Positions 52,511-62,343 of a stretch of DNA of 64,000 bases are shown in pieces; position 1 is the first letter of the stretch, and every line of letters starts with the position of its first letter. The notes under the pieces were generated by a model. The model ran no database searches, was not told where the DNA came from, and saw nothing but the letters and a program-made list of their open reading frames with translations. A program made the translations under genes and the position numbers. Source of the DNA: Granulosicoccus sp045106855 (GTDB taxonomy: Bacteria > Pseudomonadota > Gammaproteobacteria > Granulosicoccales > Granulosicoccaceae). The DNA lies in the NCBI GenBank assembly GCA_045106855.1, contig JBGCFI010000007.1, positions 124,001 through 188,000 of the forward strand, written 5' to 3'.

Positions 52511-52567
52511 TTCAGTTGCGTAAAATACTAAACCTTTGTTTGCATCAATGGTTTCGAATAATCCGGG

Positions 52568-53179
52568 CTACCGGGGAAGTGCAAGGTTAAATGCGATAGT
52601 TAGCATCACGACGCCGATAAATACATCCAGCACACGCCATGCTACAGGACGAGCAAAGACGGGTCTTAGTAACCGGGCACCGAACCCCAGTAAAAAAAAG
52701 AATGTGAACGAGGCCATAATCGCACCTGTGGCGAAGGCAAGTCGTCTCCCTTCGAAGGCACTGGATACCGATCCGAGAAGCACAACGGTATCCAGATAGA
52801 CGTGTGGATTCAACCAGGTGAATGCCAGGCAGGTAGTTAAGGCAATGCGCCACGAAGGTGAAGATGTATTGCTGGCTTCAAGTCCCTGAGGGACCCCTCG
52901 CCATGCACTGTACAACGATCGTAGTCCGTAGACGACGAGAAACGCAATACCTGCTGTTCGAAATACGGGGTCTATCCAGGGGGCTGCCGAGAGGATGACT
53001 CCGAAGCCGGCCACTCCCAGAGAAATGAGGAGCGCATCCGAGAAGGCGCAGGTAAAGCAGACAAGTGCGACGTGTTCACCACGAAGACCTTGTCGCAGCA
53101 CAAAGGCGTTTTGCGCACCTATTGCCAGAATCAGTCCGAAGCTTACGAGAAAACCCTGGATTAATGCCGCCAATTGCAT
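52568..53179 (-). CDS. LysE/ArgO-family amino acid exporter
   Basis: A 203-residue inner-membrane exporter with five to six helices. The family signature GAQNAFVLRQGLRGEHVALVC is at residues 21-41, and the second block LTTCLAFTWLNPHVYLDTVVLLG near 113-135 (NPHVYLDT) marks the basic-amino-acid exporters LysE and ArgO. So arginine or lysine export is likely. No LysG/ArgP regulator is adjacent. ATG 53179. Convergent with oleD. Confidence 0.9.
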   Translation of the reverse strand: MQLAALIQGFLVSFGLILAIGAQNAFVLRQGLRGEHVALVCFTCAFSDALLISLGVAGFGVILSAAPWIDPVFRTAGIAFLVVYGLRSLYSAWRGVPQGLEASNTSSPSWRIALTTCLAFTWLNPHVYLDTVVLLGSVSSAFEGRRLAFATGAIMASFTFFFLLGFGARLLRPVFARPVAWRVLDVFIGVVMLTIAFNLALPR

Positions 53180-53325
53180 TGTTAATGACTTTCATTGAAT
53201 AAGGCGGCAAGTGTGACGAACGAATAGTTAACTGGCAAATATTATTTAAGAAAAATTATTTAATCCATCAATTAACTAAATAATGGATGCCGGAATCACT
53301 CCGGCATCCATGTACCCGTTTGAAC

Positions 53326-53562
53326 TTATTGGGCGATTACTGAAAGCTCCTCAATGGAGATCTCACCGTTTTCATCCGCGTCTAGTGCTGCCCAGTTACC
53401 AATAATCAACTCACTAGCAGATGCCTCGACTTCGGATAAGGTGCCACTGCCATCAGCATCCAGTTCCTCCATCATGGCAATCGGGTCGTTCTGAGCGATC
53501 GCAACTGCTGACAGTAAAGCCAGGGGAAAAGTAATTGTCATTGCTGTCTTGCGAATAGTCAT
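53326..53562 (-). CDS. small exported EF-hand protein
   Basis: A 78-residue protein with a signal peptide to about residue 23 (ALLSAVAIAQ) and two EF-hand calcium loops. Loop 1 is at 35-46 (DADGSGTLSEVE) and loop 2 at 61-72 (DADENGEISIEE), each with Asp/Glu at positions 1, 3, 5 and 12. Likely a periplasmic calcium-binding protein of calerythrin or calmodulin style. Partner unknown. Divergent from the sensor gene across 530 bases. Confidence 0.85.
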   Translation of the reverse strand: MTIRKTAMTITFPLALLSAVAIAQNDPIAMMEELDADGSGTLSEVEASASELIIGNWAALDADENGEISIEELSVIAQ

Positions 53563-54092
53563 AGATTTTCTCCATCAATTTTAATGTAAATACTTCGATT
53601 GCCTGAAGCACCTCTCAATCAAGGCGGGTGGAGTCCAGATTTTGTCTGGATGTTCCACTGACGCCGCAACTGCTTTGCTTCAGAACGGGATCGATTCTGA
53701 CTAAAACCGATGACGGATGGGTGAATCAGGCCATACGATAAATACATGACACAAAGATCATGCGTGGGAAACCTTGCTGGCATGCGGATGAACAGCAAAT
53801 CTGTTGCTAATACCTTTCGACGATGACATTCACTCGATTGTGCAAGCTTTTATTTCGGGCTTTATCAAGTGAGCTTATTAGGTGTGAATTTCAGTGTTTT
53901 CCGATTTTAGGAGGCAGCAGACCAGAGTCACCGTTAGAGACGGCCTTGCATTTTTTTCTACACCGGATTTTTCTTTTGTCCTGACAAGTAATTGACATCT
54001 AGAAAATAATCTCGCAATTTTTACGATGAAAATCGTTACTATCATGAAAAGTGCACTACAGTGTAACTGTGGGGGAGCAGGACCAGTCAGCT
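53563..54092. promoter_or_regulatory. divergent intergenic region with a palindrome
   Basis: It holds the hairpin TCCAGA-TTTTG-TCTGGA near 53634-53650, a TTGACA at 53992-53997 and the perfect palindrome ACGAT-GAAA-ATCGT at 54023-54036. The last lies about where the -10 or operator for the downstream sensor gene would be. No clean -10 box at 17 bases is seen. No gene found. Confidence 0.4.
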
Positions 54093-55775
54093 ATGAGCAG
54101 ACAAACAATCGCGATTCTGGGCAACCAGTATGGGCCGTATCAAAAGGTCATTTTTAAATCTGCATTTTTGCGCCTGGAACAAGAAGGCTACAAACTTGTT
54201 TTCATTAGTGGAGGCCCGCTGAAACAACACAGAACCCAGGGCGACGATAAAACAGACCTGCGCAATCACATCTATTCGATGTCCCGACGCTATGACGTTG
54301 TTGGTTTCATTATAGTGGTTTCGTCCATTGGTCATCATGCGGATGCGGCTCAATTGCAGAGCTTTGCTCGTGATTTTTTACATAAGCCCCTCGTCTGCTT
54401 CGGTGTTATTGATGGCTCTGTCCCGAGTGTTCACGTGGATAACTATTCTGCGATGGTTTCGGTAATGAAGCACATGACCCGTGAACGGAAGCGCAAACGA
54501 TTTGTATTTATTCGCGGCTGGCCAGAAGGGCCAGAAGCCTCATTGCGTGAGCAAGCATTCCGTGATGTTCTGGAAAGCAAAGGTATACCGGTAATTGAAG
54601 AATTTGTTATCAATGGCGAATACCTGGGATCAACCGCATATTTCGCAATGGACAAGCTGTTGCGAAATTCACCGGATATTGACGCTGTTGTCGCAGCAAA
54701 TGATGTTATGGCACAAGGAGCGGTGCATGCACTTGCCAAGTACGGCTTGCAGGTTCCAACCGACGTTATTGTTTCAGGATTCGACGATGTAGCGACAGCC
54801 TGTACGTCCTATCCAGCACTCACCTCTGTAAGCTACTCGATAGATGAGATGGTGAATCTGGCTGTTGATCAATTTCTGCTACAGTTAAATAAGTGTGAGG
54901 GCGCGATCAAGACGACTGTTCATGTACCGTTTGAGTTGATTATACGCTCCTCTAGTGATCCTACACTGGTGGCCAGTATCAGGAATGATGCCGAGTCCAA
55001 ATCGGATATATTCGACGCTCAGTGCTTCAGCCAGCTACTCGTTGATAACCTAAGTACCATAAAATCGCCGCTTGGAATATCTGCCACCGACGTAGTCGAC
55101 GATATCGTTTCTATTCTGGTGAATGGAAACCTGCCTGGGAACTTTCATTTGTTCGAATCACTGAACAAGTTGAAAAACAATCCGCAAGATGCCTATTGGT
55201 GGAGACATTTGCATCTTCAGATAAGTGAAGCGTTAAAGTATCAGGGTAATTCGGGTTTATCTGCTGAAGCCATTGGATTCATTGCATCAATTCTTGGAAA
55301 GATTCATCTTGCGGTGTGGAATGTCGAATCAACGCAACAAATGTCTGCAGCGTTATTTCATGAAACCATTTATGAACTACGATCCAGGTTCAACGATGTA
55401 ACAGCTATCGCAGACTTTGAATCCGCATTGGATTTTACTGCTGCGCGTTTTCCCGTCGCGGGGTGTTTTATCTGTCTCTATGAAACGTCGGGAGCATCAC
55501 CGGACACACAGGCATCGGTTTTCTATGCCCCGGAACATATTAGAAATCGGTGTCCGCCCCATGTATTGTTTGATACTTGCGAGTTGCTTCCTGAGGGGTG
55601 TATTCAAGATGCTTTCAATGGGCCGATCGTGGTTGAAGCCCTGTCCACAGGCACCCAGTGTATCGGCTATCTGGTAATAGATTGTACCGAAGAGATGGAG
55701 CCTGAAATGCTGGGTCCGTCCGCTTTGGCAGATTTGATTGTCGGGTCACTTTTACGTTGCCTGGCAACTCGCTAA
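54093..55775 (+). CDS. cytoplasmic LacI-type ligand-binding sensor without DNA-binding domain
   Basis: A 560-residue protein from ATG 54093 (GGGGGAGC upstream, an earlier in-frame ATG at 54051 adds 14 residues). Residues about 1-290 are a periplasmic-binding-protein-like domain of the LacI/GalR type (TIAILGNQYGPY, RKRKRFVFIRGWPEGPEASLREQAFRDVL, VVAANDVMAQGAVHALAKYGLQVP, ISGFDDVA-like VSGFDDVATA). There is no N-terminal helix-turn-helix and no signal peptide. Residues about 300-560 are helical and then GAF-like (FPVAGCFICLYE, GTQCIGYLVIDC). In homologues I know, this pair precedes a GGDEF or AraC domain, but here the chain simply ends. It may be an adaptor sensor. The MFS gene lies 124 bases downstream. 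Confidence 0.7.
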   Translation: MSRQTIAILGNQYGPYQKVIFKSAFLRLEQEGYKLVFISGGPLKQHRTQGDDKTDLRNHIYSMSRRYDVVGFIIVVSSIGHHADAAQLQSFARDFLHKPLVCFGVIDGSVPSVHVDNYSAMVSVMKHMTRERKRKRFVFIRGWPEGPEASLREQAFRDVLESKGIPVIEEFVINGEYLGSTAYFAMDKLLRNSPDIDAVVAANDVMAQGAVHALAKYGLQVPTDVIVSGFDDVATACTSYPALTSVSYSIDEMVNLAVDQFLLQLNKCEGAIKTTVHVPFELIIRSSSDPTLVASIRNDAESKSDIFDAQCFSQLLVDNLSTIKSPLGISATDVVDDIVSILVNGNLPGNFHLFESLNKLKNNPQDAYWWRHLHLQISEALKYQGNSGLSAEAIGFIASILGKIHLAVWNVESTQQMSAALFHETIYELRSRFNDVTAIADFESALDFTAARFPVAGCFICLYETSGASPDTQASVFYAPEHIRNRCPPHVLFDTCELLPEGCIQDAFNGPIVVEALSTGTQCIGYLVIDCTEEMEPEMLGPSALADLIVGSLLRCLATR

Positions 55776-55898
55776 ACTGTCATAATCAAGCTATCGCAGA
55801 TAGGATTACGTAGCATCTGATTTATGCAGTGCGCAGGCGTTGATAACTGAGTATGCTATATGCCCTAAACTTTGCCTCTCGCCCTTGCACACTTATAA

Positions 55899-57161
55899 AT
55901 GACAACTGTCGAAGATAGTCGTACGCGACGAAACATCGCGGTACTCGTCGCAGCCCAGGCTATTCTTGGCGCGCAGCTACCGATGCTTTTCGTGGTTGGC
56001 GGGTTGGCAGGTGGCATGCTGGCAGGTAACATCTGTTTTGCCACGCTGCCTATTTCCTGCATTGTATTCGGCTGCATGACAACGGCACCCTGGATGTCTC
56101 CGTTAATGCAACATCGCGGGCGCCGATTTGGATTCTTTGTAGGCGCGGTCAGCGGTGCTATCGGTGCGGCAGTATCAGCGTATGCTCTGTATATATCCTC
56201 GTTCGGTACGCTTTTGCTGGGTTCTTACTTCACCGGAATATACATGTCTGCGCATGGCTTTTATCGTTTCGCCGCAGCAGATACTGCGTCGGAAGCATAC
56301 CGCCCAAAAGCGATTTCCTACGTCATGGCCGGAGGGTTGTTGTCTGCTATTTTGGGGCCACAACTTAATAAGCTTGTATTTGACGTAAGCTTCATTCCGG
56401 TATTTGACGGTGTATTTTTGCCCAATCCTTTTATGGGTACCTACCTGGCGATTATTTTGTTAAACCTGGTGGGTATGTTTCTCTTCCTCTTGCTGGATCT
56501 GCCCAAAACCGAACAGGGCAAAAACAGTAGCGCAGAGCAACTTAGAGGACGATCCCGTTTGGAGCTTCTGCGCAACCCGACCGTTATGGTGGCGATCATA
56601 TGTGGCATGGTGTCGTACTCATTGATGAATCTTGTCATGACATCCACACCATTGGCAGTTATAGGTTGCGGATTCACCGGCAACAATGCCAATGACATTG
56701 TCTCTGCGCACGTGCTCGCCATGTACATCCCGTCATTTTTTACGGGTCATTTGATCGTACGTTTCGGTGTCACGCGGATTATCACCGCCGGCCTCATATT
56801 ATTGGGAATGGCCGGAGTCGTCGCGCTGAGTGGAGTTACCCTGGGTAATTTTTTCCTGGCGTTGATACTCCTGGGGTTCGGTTGGAACTTCGGATTCATT
56901 GGCGCCACCTCCTTGCTATCAAGTGCTCACGCACCGCATGAGCGTGGTAACGCTCAGGGGCTGAATGACATGATGGTATTCGGTTGCGTCACACTTGCCA
57001 GTATCGCCTCAGGTGGATTGCTTAATTGCTCCGGCGGTACCGCTGTGCATGGCTGGAATACGGTGAATTTGGCTATGATCCCGTTTTTGCTGTTGGCAGG
57101 TGGTGCGCTAGTCTGGTTAAGGATTGGAAAGGGTCGTGATGCTTATAACGCAGCCAGATAA
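55899..57161 (+). CDS. MFS transporter
   Basis: A 420-residue permease with twelve hydrophobic helices in two halves around a cytoplasmic loop near 195-215 (PKTEQGKNSSAEQLRGRSRLELLRN). MQHRGRRFGFFVGA is the loop 2-3 signature of the major facilitator superfamily, and HAPHERGNAQGLNDMMVFG is conserved among exporters of this branch. Substrate unknown. Placement between a LacI-type ligand sensor and an HpcH/HpaI aldolase makes a sugar acid or hydroxy acid conceivable. ATG 55899. Confidence 0.85.
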   Translation: MTTVEDSRTRRNIAVLVAAQAILGAQLPMLFVVGGLAGGMLAGNICFATLPISCIVFGCMTTAPWMSPLMQHRGRRFGFFVGAVSGAIGAAVSAYALYISSFGTLLLGSYFTGIYMSAHGFYRFAAADTASEAYRPKAISYVMAGGLLSAILGPQLNKLVFDVSFIPVFDGVFLPNPFMGTYLAIILLNLVGMFLFLLLDLPKTEQGKNSSAEQLRGRSRLELLRNPTVMVAIICGMVSYSLMNLVMTSTPLAVIGCGFTGNNANDIVSAHVLAMYIPSFFTGHLIVRFGVTRIITAGLILLGMAGVVALSGVTLGNFFLALILLGFGWNFGFIGATSLLSSAHAPHERGNAQGLNDMMVFGCVTLASIASGGLLNCSGGTAVHGWNTVNLAMIPFLLLAGGALVWLRIGKGRDAYNAAR

Positions 57162-57294
57162 TCTGTCGTTCAATCTGACGCATTCTGGTTGTCCGCTTAC
57201 CTCAACTCGTCCACGGCACAATAAGATAATTTTGTCGATTATTCGGGGTTATAAGCGGTTACAGTAAGGCGTTCAACCACCGAGGCCGTTACAA

Positions 57295-58065
57295 ATGACT
57301 CAATTTCAAAGCTTCCGTTCACGAATGCTTGCTGGCGAGATGCTTTGCGGCACATTCGTAAAAACACCGGCGCATGAAGTCGTGGAGGTGCTTGCCAAAT
57401 CCGGACTGGATTTCATTGCCCTCGATGCAGAGCACTCGCCCTTCGATCGAGGGCGCCTGGATGCTTGCCTGGCTATTGCGCGTGCTTTGGATTTTCCGGC
57501 ACTGGTACGTGTACCAACAGGCTCCGCAGACGAGATTTTAAAAGTGCTTGATAGCGGTGCGCTGGGCGTCGTTGTACCGCATGTGGACAGTGTGGAGAAA
57601 GCCAGGAATACTGCTCGCTGGTCGCGCTTCGGCCATGGTGGTCGAGGCTTTGCCGGATCTACCCGGTGGGCAGGCTTCGCAACTCGTGCTATGCCGGAAA
57701 TTCTGGAGCAGAGCGATAAAGAAACGGTCGTAATTGCCCAGATCGAAGAGCCCGAAGGCGTCGACGCCGCTGATGATATCGCCGCGGTTTCCGGGATAGA
57801 CGGGTTATTCGTTGGCCCTGCAGATCTATCTGTGTGTCTTGGCGTCGACGATCCCGCATCAGCGCCTGTACGAGAAGCTATGCGTCGCGTTGGCGAGTCC
57901 TGCAAATCCAATGGGAAGGCCTTCATGACGTTTGCGCCCGATACGAGCAGCGCGCATGAACTCAAGGCTTTGGGAGTAAGCATGTTCTACATCGCATCCG
58001 AACATGGATTCATGCTAAAGAGTGCTCGTGCTGTTGCCGGCGATATTCACTCTCTGGCCGACTGA
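57295..58065 (+). CDS. HpcH/HpaI-family aldolase
   Basis: A 256-residue class II pyruvate-type aldolase, the family of 2-keto-3-deoxyglucarate aldolase (GarL) and 4-hydroxy-2-oxoheptanedioate aldolase (HpaI). Motifs: GTFVKTPAHEVVEVLAKSGLDFIALDAEHSPFD (His base in EHSP), VRVPTG, GVVVPHVDS, AQIEEPEGV (metal Glu) and FVGPADLS (metal Asp). It cleaves 2-keto-4-hydroxy acids to pyruvate or similar. The exact substrate is open. First of a chain of closely spaced genes to tex. Confidence 0.9.
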   Translation: MTQFQSFRSRMLAGEMLCGTFVKTPAHEVVEVLAKSGLDFIALDAEHSPFDRGRLDACLAIARALDFPALVRVPTGSADEILKVLDSGALGVVVPHVDSVEKARNTARWSRFGHGGRGFAGSTRWAGFATRAMPEILEQSDKETVVIAQIEEPEGVDAADDIAAVSGIDGLFVGPADLSVCLGVDDPASAPVREAMRRVGESCKSNGKAFMTFAPDTSSAHELKALGVSMFYIASEHGFMLKSARAVAGDIHSLAD

Positions 58066-58067
58066 TT

Positions 58068-58931
58068 GTGAAAAAAACGGCGCAATACAGAACTGAAATA
58101 CTGAGCTCGGAGAATGTATTACAGGCTTTGCAACGTGAGTCCATGTTGCCAGAGCTTGTTCTTCTGGACGCTGCTGCGAAAGGTGCAGTATGGGTCAGCT
58201 TGCAACGCGGCAAAGGCAAGACGCGGCCGCGACGTTTACGTTCCCTGAATACGAACGTCAGTGAGGGCTCTGGCGTTATTCTTAACTATGACCCTGCTGT
58301 ATTGTCTAAAGCGCCGCAACCCATGCACTGTCTTTCAGATCATGTCAACTACGGAATCTGGTTCAAGCCTGCCGGGATGCTATGCCAGGGAAGTAAATGG
58401 TCCGATCATACGGTAGCAACTCAGGTAGCGGCCGGTAGTACTGGAAAGCACTGTTATCTTGTTCATCGGCTGGACAAGGCAGCTTGCGGATTGCTTCTTA
58501 TTGCGTACACACAGAATGCCTTGCGCAGCCTTGCCGTCATGTTTGAGAAGCGGCTGGTGAGTAAAACCTACCAGGCGACTGTCACAGGAAACATGTGTGC
58601 CGAATTGCCGATGACTGTTGATAACCCTATCGATGGCAAGGCTGCATCGACCACCGTACTGAAGGTAGAATTTGACACCGAACATAACCGATCAGTGCTG
58701 ACACTGTCGATTGATTCCGGGCGTAAACATCAGATTCGACGGCATCTGGCAGAGTTGGGGTATCCAATTGTTGGAGACAGGCTTTATGGTCATCAGAAAG
58801 ATAACGAGAGTCCCGCGTCTGATCTGCAGCTGGTTGCGTGTCAACTCGGTTTCAAGTGTCCCTTCACCACGGACGCTGTATCAGTCACTATCGATGCCAA
58901 TAGTGCATTGTCCGGGAGCTCTTCATTTTGA
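58068..58931 (+). CDS. RluA-family pseudouridine synthase
   Basis: A 287-residue RNA pseudouridine synthase. The catalytic Asp lies in VHRLDKAACGLLL (motif II, near residues 131-143), KTYQATV and GRKHQIRRHLAELGYPIVGDRLYG are the later conserved blocks. No N-terminal S4 domain is recognisable; the first 85 residues are unlike RluC/RluD, closer to the short RluA/TruC-like group. Target RNA site unknown. GTG 58068 starts two bases after the aldolase stop. Its stop overlaps the XdhC start (TTGA). Confidence 0.88.
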   Translation: MKKTAQYRTEILSSENVLQALQRESMLPELVLLDAAAKGAVWVSLQRGKGKTRPRRLRSLNTNVSEGSGVILNYDPAVLSKAPQPMHCLSDHVNYGIWFKPAGMLCQGSKWSDHTVATQVAAGSTGKHCYLVHRLDKAACGLLLIAYTQNALRSLAVMFEKRLVSKTYQATVTGNMCAELPMTVDNPIDGKAASTTVLKVEFDTEHNRSVLTLSIDSGRKHQIRRHLAELGYPIVGDRLYGHQKDNESPASDLQLVACQLGFKCPFTTDAVSVTIDANSALSGSSSF

Positions 58932-59860
58932 AAAGTAGTCAGCAAGAAGTATTGGAAGCCGCCAGCAACTGGCTTGCGCAAGGTTATGTGGTCGAGCTGG
59001 TCACAGTAGTTGGAACCTGGGGTTCTTCACCACGCCCTCTAGGTTCAATTGCGGCAATACGTGAGGATGGAGTATTATCGGGTTCGGTATCAGGCGGGTG
59101 TGTCGAAACGCAGCTTAGTGAACAATTTCGAGTGCGCGACATGCCTCAGGTCCATACGCATAGAATTGATGACGAGCACGCCAGGCGTTTTGGGCTCGCC
59201 TGCGGCGGAGAGCTTGAGTTGTTGTTTGAGACCTTGAGCGACGCTACTGTCGTCGATCAGTTGTTGCTCCATATAGGCCGACGGGAGCGGGTAGTCAGGG
59301 AAGTCTCGAGCGACACTCAGAAAGTGACTATCGAACTTGCCAGTGATCAGGACGTATTCAGTTGGCAAGCACCCCAATTGAGGCAGGTTTTTGGACCTGC
59401 ATGGCAATTGCTGCTAATCGGTGCTGGCGAGCTTTCACGATATACGGCCAGGTTTGCCAAGGCGTTGGATTTCGATGTGCTGGTTGTCGATCCCCGTGAC
59501 AAGTTTCGTGCAAACTGGGATGTTGATGATGTACCGGTTCTGGACATGAGTCCGGATGATGCTGTCTTGCAATACGCAACTGATAGTCGAAGCGCAGTTC
59601 TAGCATTAAGCCATGATCCGAATATTGATGATCTTGCGCTAATGGAGGCGCTGCCATCGGACGCTTTTCATGTTGGTGCATTAGGGTCTGCCAGAAATTA
59701 CGAAAAACGTTGTAAGCGTCTGGTTGGTCTGGACGTACCCTCGTCAAGTGTCAATCGGCTCAAAGGGCCGGTTGGTATATCCATTAGTGCCCGAGGATCG
59801 GCAGAGATTGCCATATCCATTGTGGCCGAACTTATTCAGGTGAGGCAATCTCTTCTATGA
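58928..59860 (+). CDS. XdhC/CoxI-family protein
   Basis: A 310-residue protein of the XdhC/CoxI family, which binds molybdenum cofactor, guards its sulfuration and delivers it to xanthine dehydrogenase or other hydroxylases. The N-terminal block VTVVGTWGSSPRPLGSIAAI and SVSGGCVE (conserved Cys) near residues 55-62 are typical. The C-terminal part is a Rossmann-like domain (LLIGAGELSRYTARFAKALDFDVLVVDPR, HVGALGSARNYEKR). No molybdo-hydroxylase gene is in the window, so its client is elsewhere. The start is TTG 58928, overlapping the upstream stop. Confidence 0.9.
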   Translation: MKSSQQEVLEAASNWLAQGYVVELVTVVGTWGSSPRPLGSIAAIREDGVLSGSVSGGCVETQLSEQFRVRDMPQVHTHRIDDEHARRFGLACGGELELLFETLSDATVVDQLLLHIGRRERVVREVSSDTQKVTIELASDQDVFSWQAPQLRQVFGPAWQLLLIGAGELSRYTARFAKALDFDVLVVDPRDKFRANWDVDDVPVLDMSPDDAVLQYATDSRSAVLALSHDPNIDDLALMEALPSDAFHVGALGSARNYEKRCKRLVGLDVPSSSVNRLKGPVGISISARGSAEIAISIVAELIQVRQSLL

Positions 59861-62301
59861 GCGCAACAGCTCAGTCTTCGATCAGTGCGCGTATAGCGCA
59901 AACGATAAATGCATCCGAGCAACAAGTTGACGCCGCTATCGGACTACTCGATGGAGGTGCGACAGTACCCTTTATATCTCGCTACAGAAAAGAGGCGACG
60001 GGCGCATTGTCTGATGCACAGCTTCGTGATCTGGAACAGCGACTCGCTTACCTGCGTGAACTGGAACAGCGACGATCATCGATCCTGGATGCCATCGAGC
60101 AGCAGGGAAAACTCAGTGATGCATTAAAAACTCAACTGGTTCTTGCACAGAGCAAGGCTGAACTGGAAGATCTGTATCTGCCGTTCAAGAAAAAGCGACG
60201 AACCAAGGGACAGATAGCTATTGAAGCCGGATTACTGTCTCTTGCCGAGCAACTATGGGATTCACCCGAAAATGAGCCCGAAGCATTGGCACAAGGTTTC
60301 ATTTGTACCGATGAGGCAAAAGATGTAAGTCTGCATGTGGTCGATGTAAAGTCTGCGCTTGAGGGCGCACGCTATATTCTTATGGAACGATTTGCGGAAG
60401 ATGCAGGTCTGATAGCGCGCCTGCGCACTCTTCTTCAGGATCAGGCTTATCTATGCGCCTCTCTTGTTAAGGGAAAAGCAACAGACGGGGCAAAATTTTC
60501 AGACTATTTTGAACATCAGGAGCCCTTGATGCGGGTGCCGGGACATCGGGCCCTTGCCATGTTTCGCGGTCGAAGTGAGGGCTTCCTGGCTTTACAGCTA
60601 CAACTTAAAGATGGTGAAGGATTTTCGGATGATCGCTGTATTGATACGGTAGGTTCTTATCTGGGATTCAGGAACGAGGCACGCCCGGCTGACGTATGGC
60701 GAGCGCAGGTGGTGGCCTGGACCTGGAAAATAAAATTGTCGCTACATCTGGAGAGCGAACTTTTTACCGATTTGCGTGCGCGTGCGGACAGTGAAGCAAT
60801 TGGTGTATTTGCCAGTAACCTCAAGGATCTTCTGTTGGCTGCGCCTGCGGGAGCACGGGCAACCCTGGGTCTGGATCCCGGTTACCGCTCCGGCGTAAAG
60901 GTAACGGTTGTTGATGCCAATGGTCGCGTAATGGATCACTCCACTATCTACCCGCACAAGCCACAGCAACAATGGCAACCTTCATTGCTCACTTTAGCAA
61001 CGCTGTGTACGCGTCATAAAATCGAGCTGATTGCAGTGGGCAATGGCACTGCCAGTCGGGAAACCGAGAAGTTGGCGGATGAGCTAATAAAAATGGTCGC
61101 CGCGCAGCAAGCAGACAAACGCCGACACATGACCAAAGTTGTAATTTCCGAGGCAGGTGCTTCCGTTTATTCGGCATCAAAGGTGGCAGAAGATGAGTTT
61201 CCTGACTTGGATGTGACCATTCGAGGCGCTGTATCAATCGCACGGCGTCTTCAGGACCCCTTGGCTGAGCTCGTAAAAATTGATCCGAAAGCGATTGGAG
61301 TTGGTCAATATCAGCATGACGTGTCTCAAAGTGCGTTAGCTCGCAGCCTTGATGCGACAGTCGAGGATTGTGTAAATTCTGTGGGTGTCGATCTCGGAAC
61401 GGCCTCTGCAGCCCTGTTGGCTCGTGTGGCCGGCCTCACCCCTGCATTAGCTGAGAATATAGTTGAGTACCGCGATACGCACGGGATGTTCAAAACGCGC
61501 AAGGAGTTGAAAAAAGTACCGCGATTGGGACCGAAGGCGTTTGAGCAGGCCGCGGGATTTTTACGTATCAGGGATGGCAGTGACCCGTTGGATTCTTCCG
61601 GTGTGCACCCGGAGAGTTACCCGGTAGTTAAACGTATTATCGAGAAGTCGAACTGCTCGATCAATGAGCTCATTGGCGACAGTACCCGTCTGAATAACCT
61701 CAATCCTGAAGAGTTCGTTGATGAACAGTTTGGCTTGCTGACGGTTAAGGATATTTTGCTGGAACTTGATAAACCCGGCCGCGATCCTAGACCTGAGTTC
61801 AAGGCAGTTCGCTTTGCCGACGGTATCGAGAAAATTACCGATCTTGTGCCAGATCAAGTGCTTGAAGGTAAAGTTACTAACGTCACAGCCTTTGGTGCGT
61901 TCGTTGATATCGGTGTTCACCAGGACGGATTGGTACATATATCTGCACTGAGTAACACCTTTGTCAAGGATCCACGCGACGTCGTCAAGGCGGGTGACAT
62001 TGTCAAAGTGAAAGTCATGAGTGTCGATGTCCAGCGACGGCGTATTGCCTTGTCAATGCGAATGAGTGACAGTGCTGAGGATACTGAACAGAATCGTGGA
62101 TCGCGTGACAGATCACAAGGTATGGGTAAATCCTCTCATCGTACTGCGGCGACGAGTAGTACCGGCACCCGTCGTAGTAATAACAATTCGGTTACCAACA
62201 GACCACCCGCGACTTCTCGGGAAAAGCGGGCAACCTCAGGTGCGGACCAGCCCTCTGCACTGGCTATGCAGCTAAAAGCTGCACTTGCGACCAAAAAGTA
62301 G
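59857..62301 (+). CDS. tex: Tex-family RNA-binding transcription accessory protein
   Basis: An 814-residue Tex protein. The N-terminal helical part has VPFISRYRKEATGALSDAQLRDLEQR. A YqgF/RuvC-like domain begins at GLDPGYRSGVKVTVVD near 344. Helix-hairpin-helix repeats are at about 500-570 (GLTPALAENIVEYRD, RLGPKAFEQAAGFLRI), and an S1 domain at about 665-735 (EGKVTNVTAFGAFVDIGVHQDGLVHIS). The last 75 residues are a Ser/Thr/Arg-rich disordered tail, longer than usual. It binds RNA and assists transcription. Start ATG 59857 overlaps xdhC (ATGA). Confidence 0.97.
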   Translation: MSATAQSSISARIAQTINASEQQVDAAIGLLDGGATVPFISRYRKEATGALSDAQLRDLEQRLAYLRELEQRRSSILDAIEQQGKLSDALKTQLVLAQSKAELEDLYLPFKKKRRTKGQIAIEAGLLSLAEQLWDSPENEPEALAQGFICTDEAKDVSLHVVDVKSALEGARYILMERFAEDAGLIARLRTLLQDQAYLCASLVKGKATDGAKFSDYFEHQEPLMRVPGHRALAMFRGRSEGFLALQLQLKDGEGFSDDRCIDTVGSYLGFRNEARPADVWRAQVVAWTWKIKLSLHLESELFTDLRARADSEAIGVFASNLKDLLLAAPAGARATLGLDPGYRSGVKVTVVDANGRVMDHSTIYPHKPQQQWQPSLLTLATLCTRHKIELIAVGNGTASRETEKLADELIKMVAAQQADKRRHMTKVVISEAGASVYSASKVAEDEFPDLDVTIRGAVSIARRLQDPLAELVKIDPKAIGVGQYQHDVSQSALARSLDATVEDCVNSVGVDLGTASAALLARVAGLTPALAENIVEYRDTHGMFKTRKELKKVPRLGPKAFEQAAGFLRIRDGSDPLDSSGVHPESYPVVKRIIEKSNCSINELIGDSTRLNNLNPEEFVDEQFGLLTVKDILLELDKPGRDPRPEFKAVRFADGIEKITDLVPDQVLEGKVTNVTAFGAFVDIGVHQDGLVHISALSNTFVKDPRDVVKAGDIVKVKVMSVDVQRRRIALSMRMSDSAEDTEQNRGSRDRSQGMGKSSHRTAATSSTGTRRSNNNSVTNRPPATSREKRATSGADQPSALAMQLKAALATKK

Positions 62302-62343
62302 TGGAGCTGGAGCCGAAACTGTGATCGAGGTATAAAAATGGCG

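Noticed and set aside
57306..57983. 225-codon minus-strand gene
   Set aside because: It is a shadow of the HpcH/HpaI aldolase gene.
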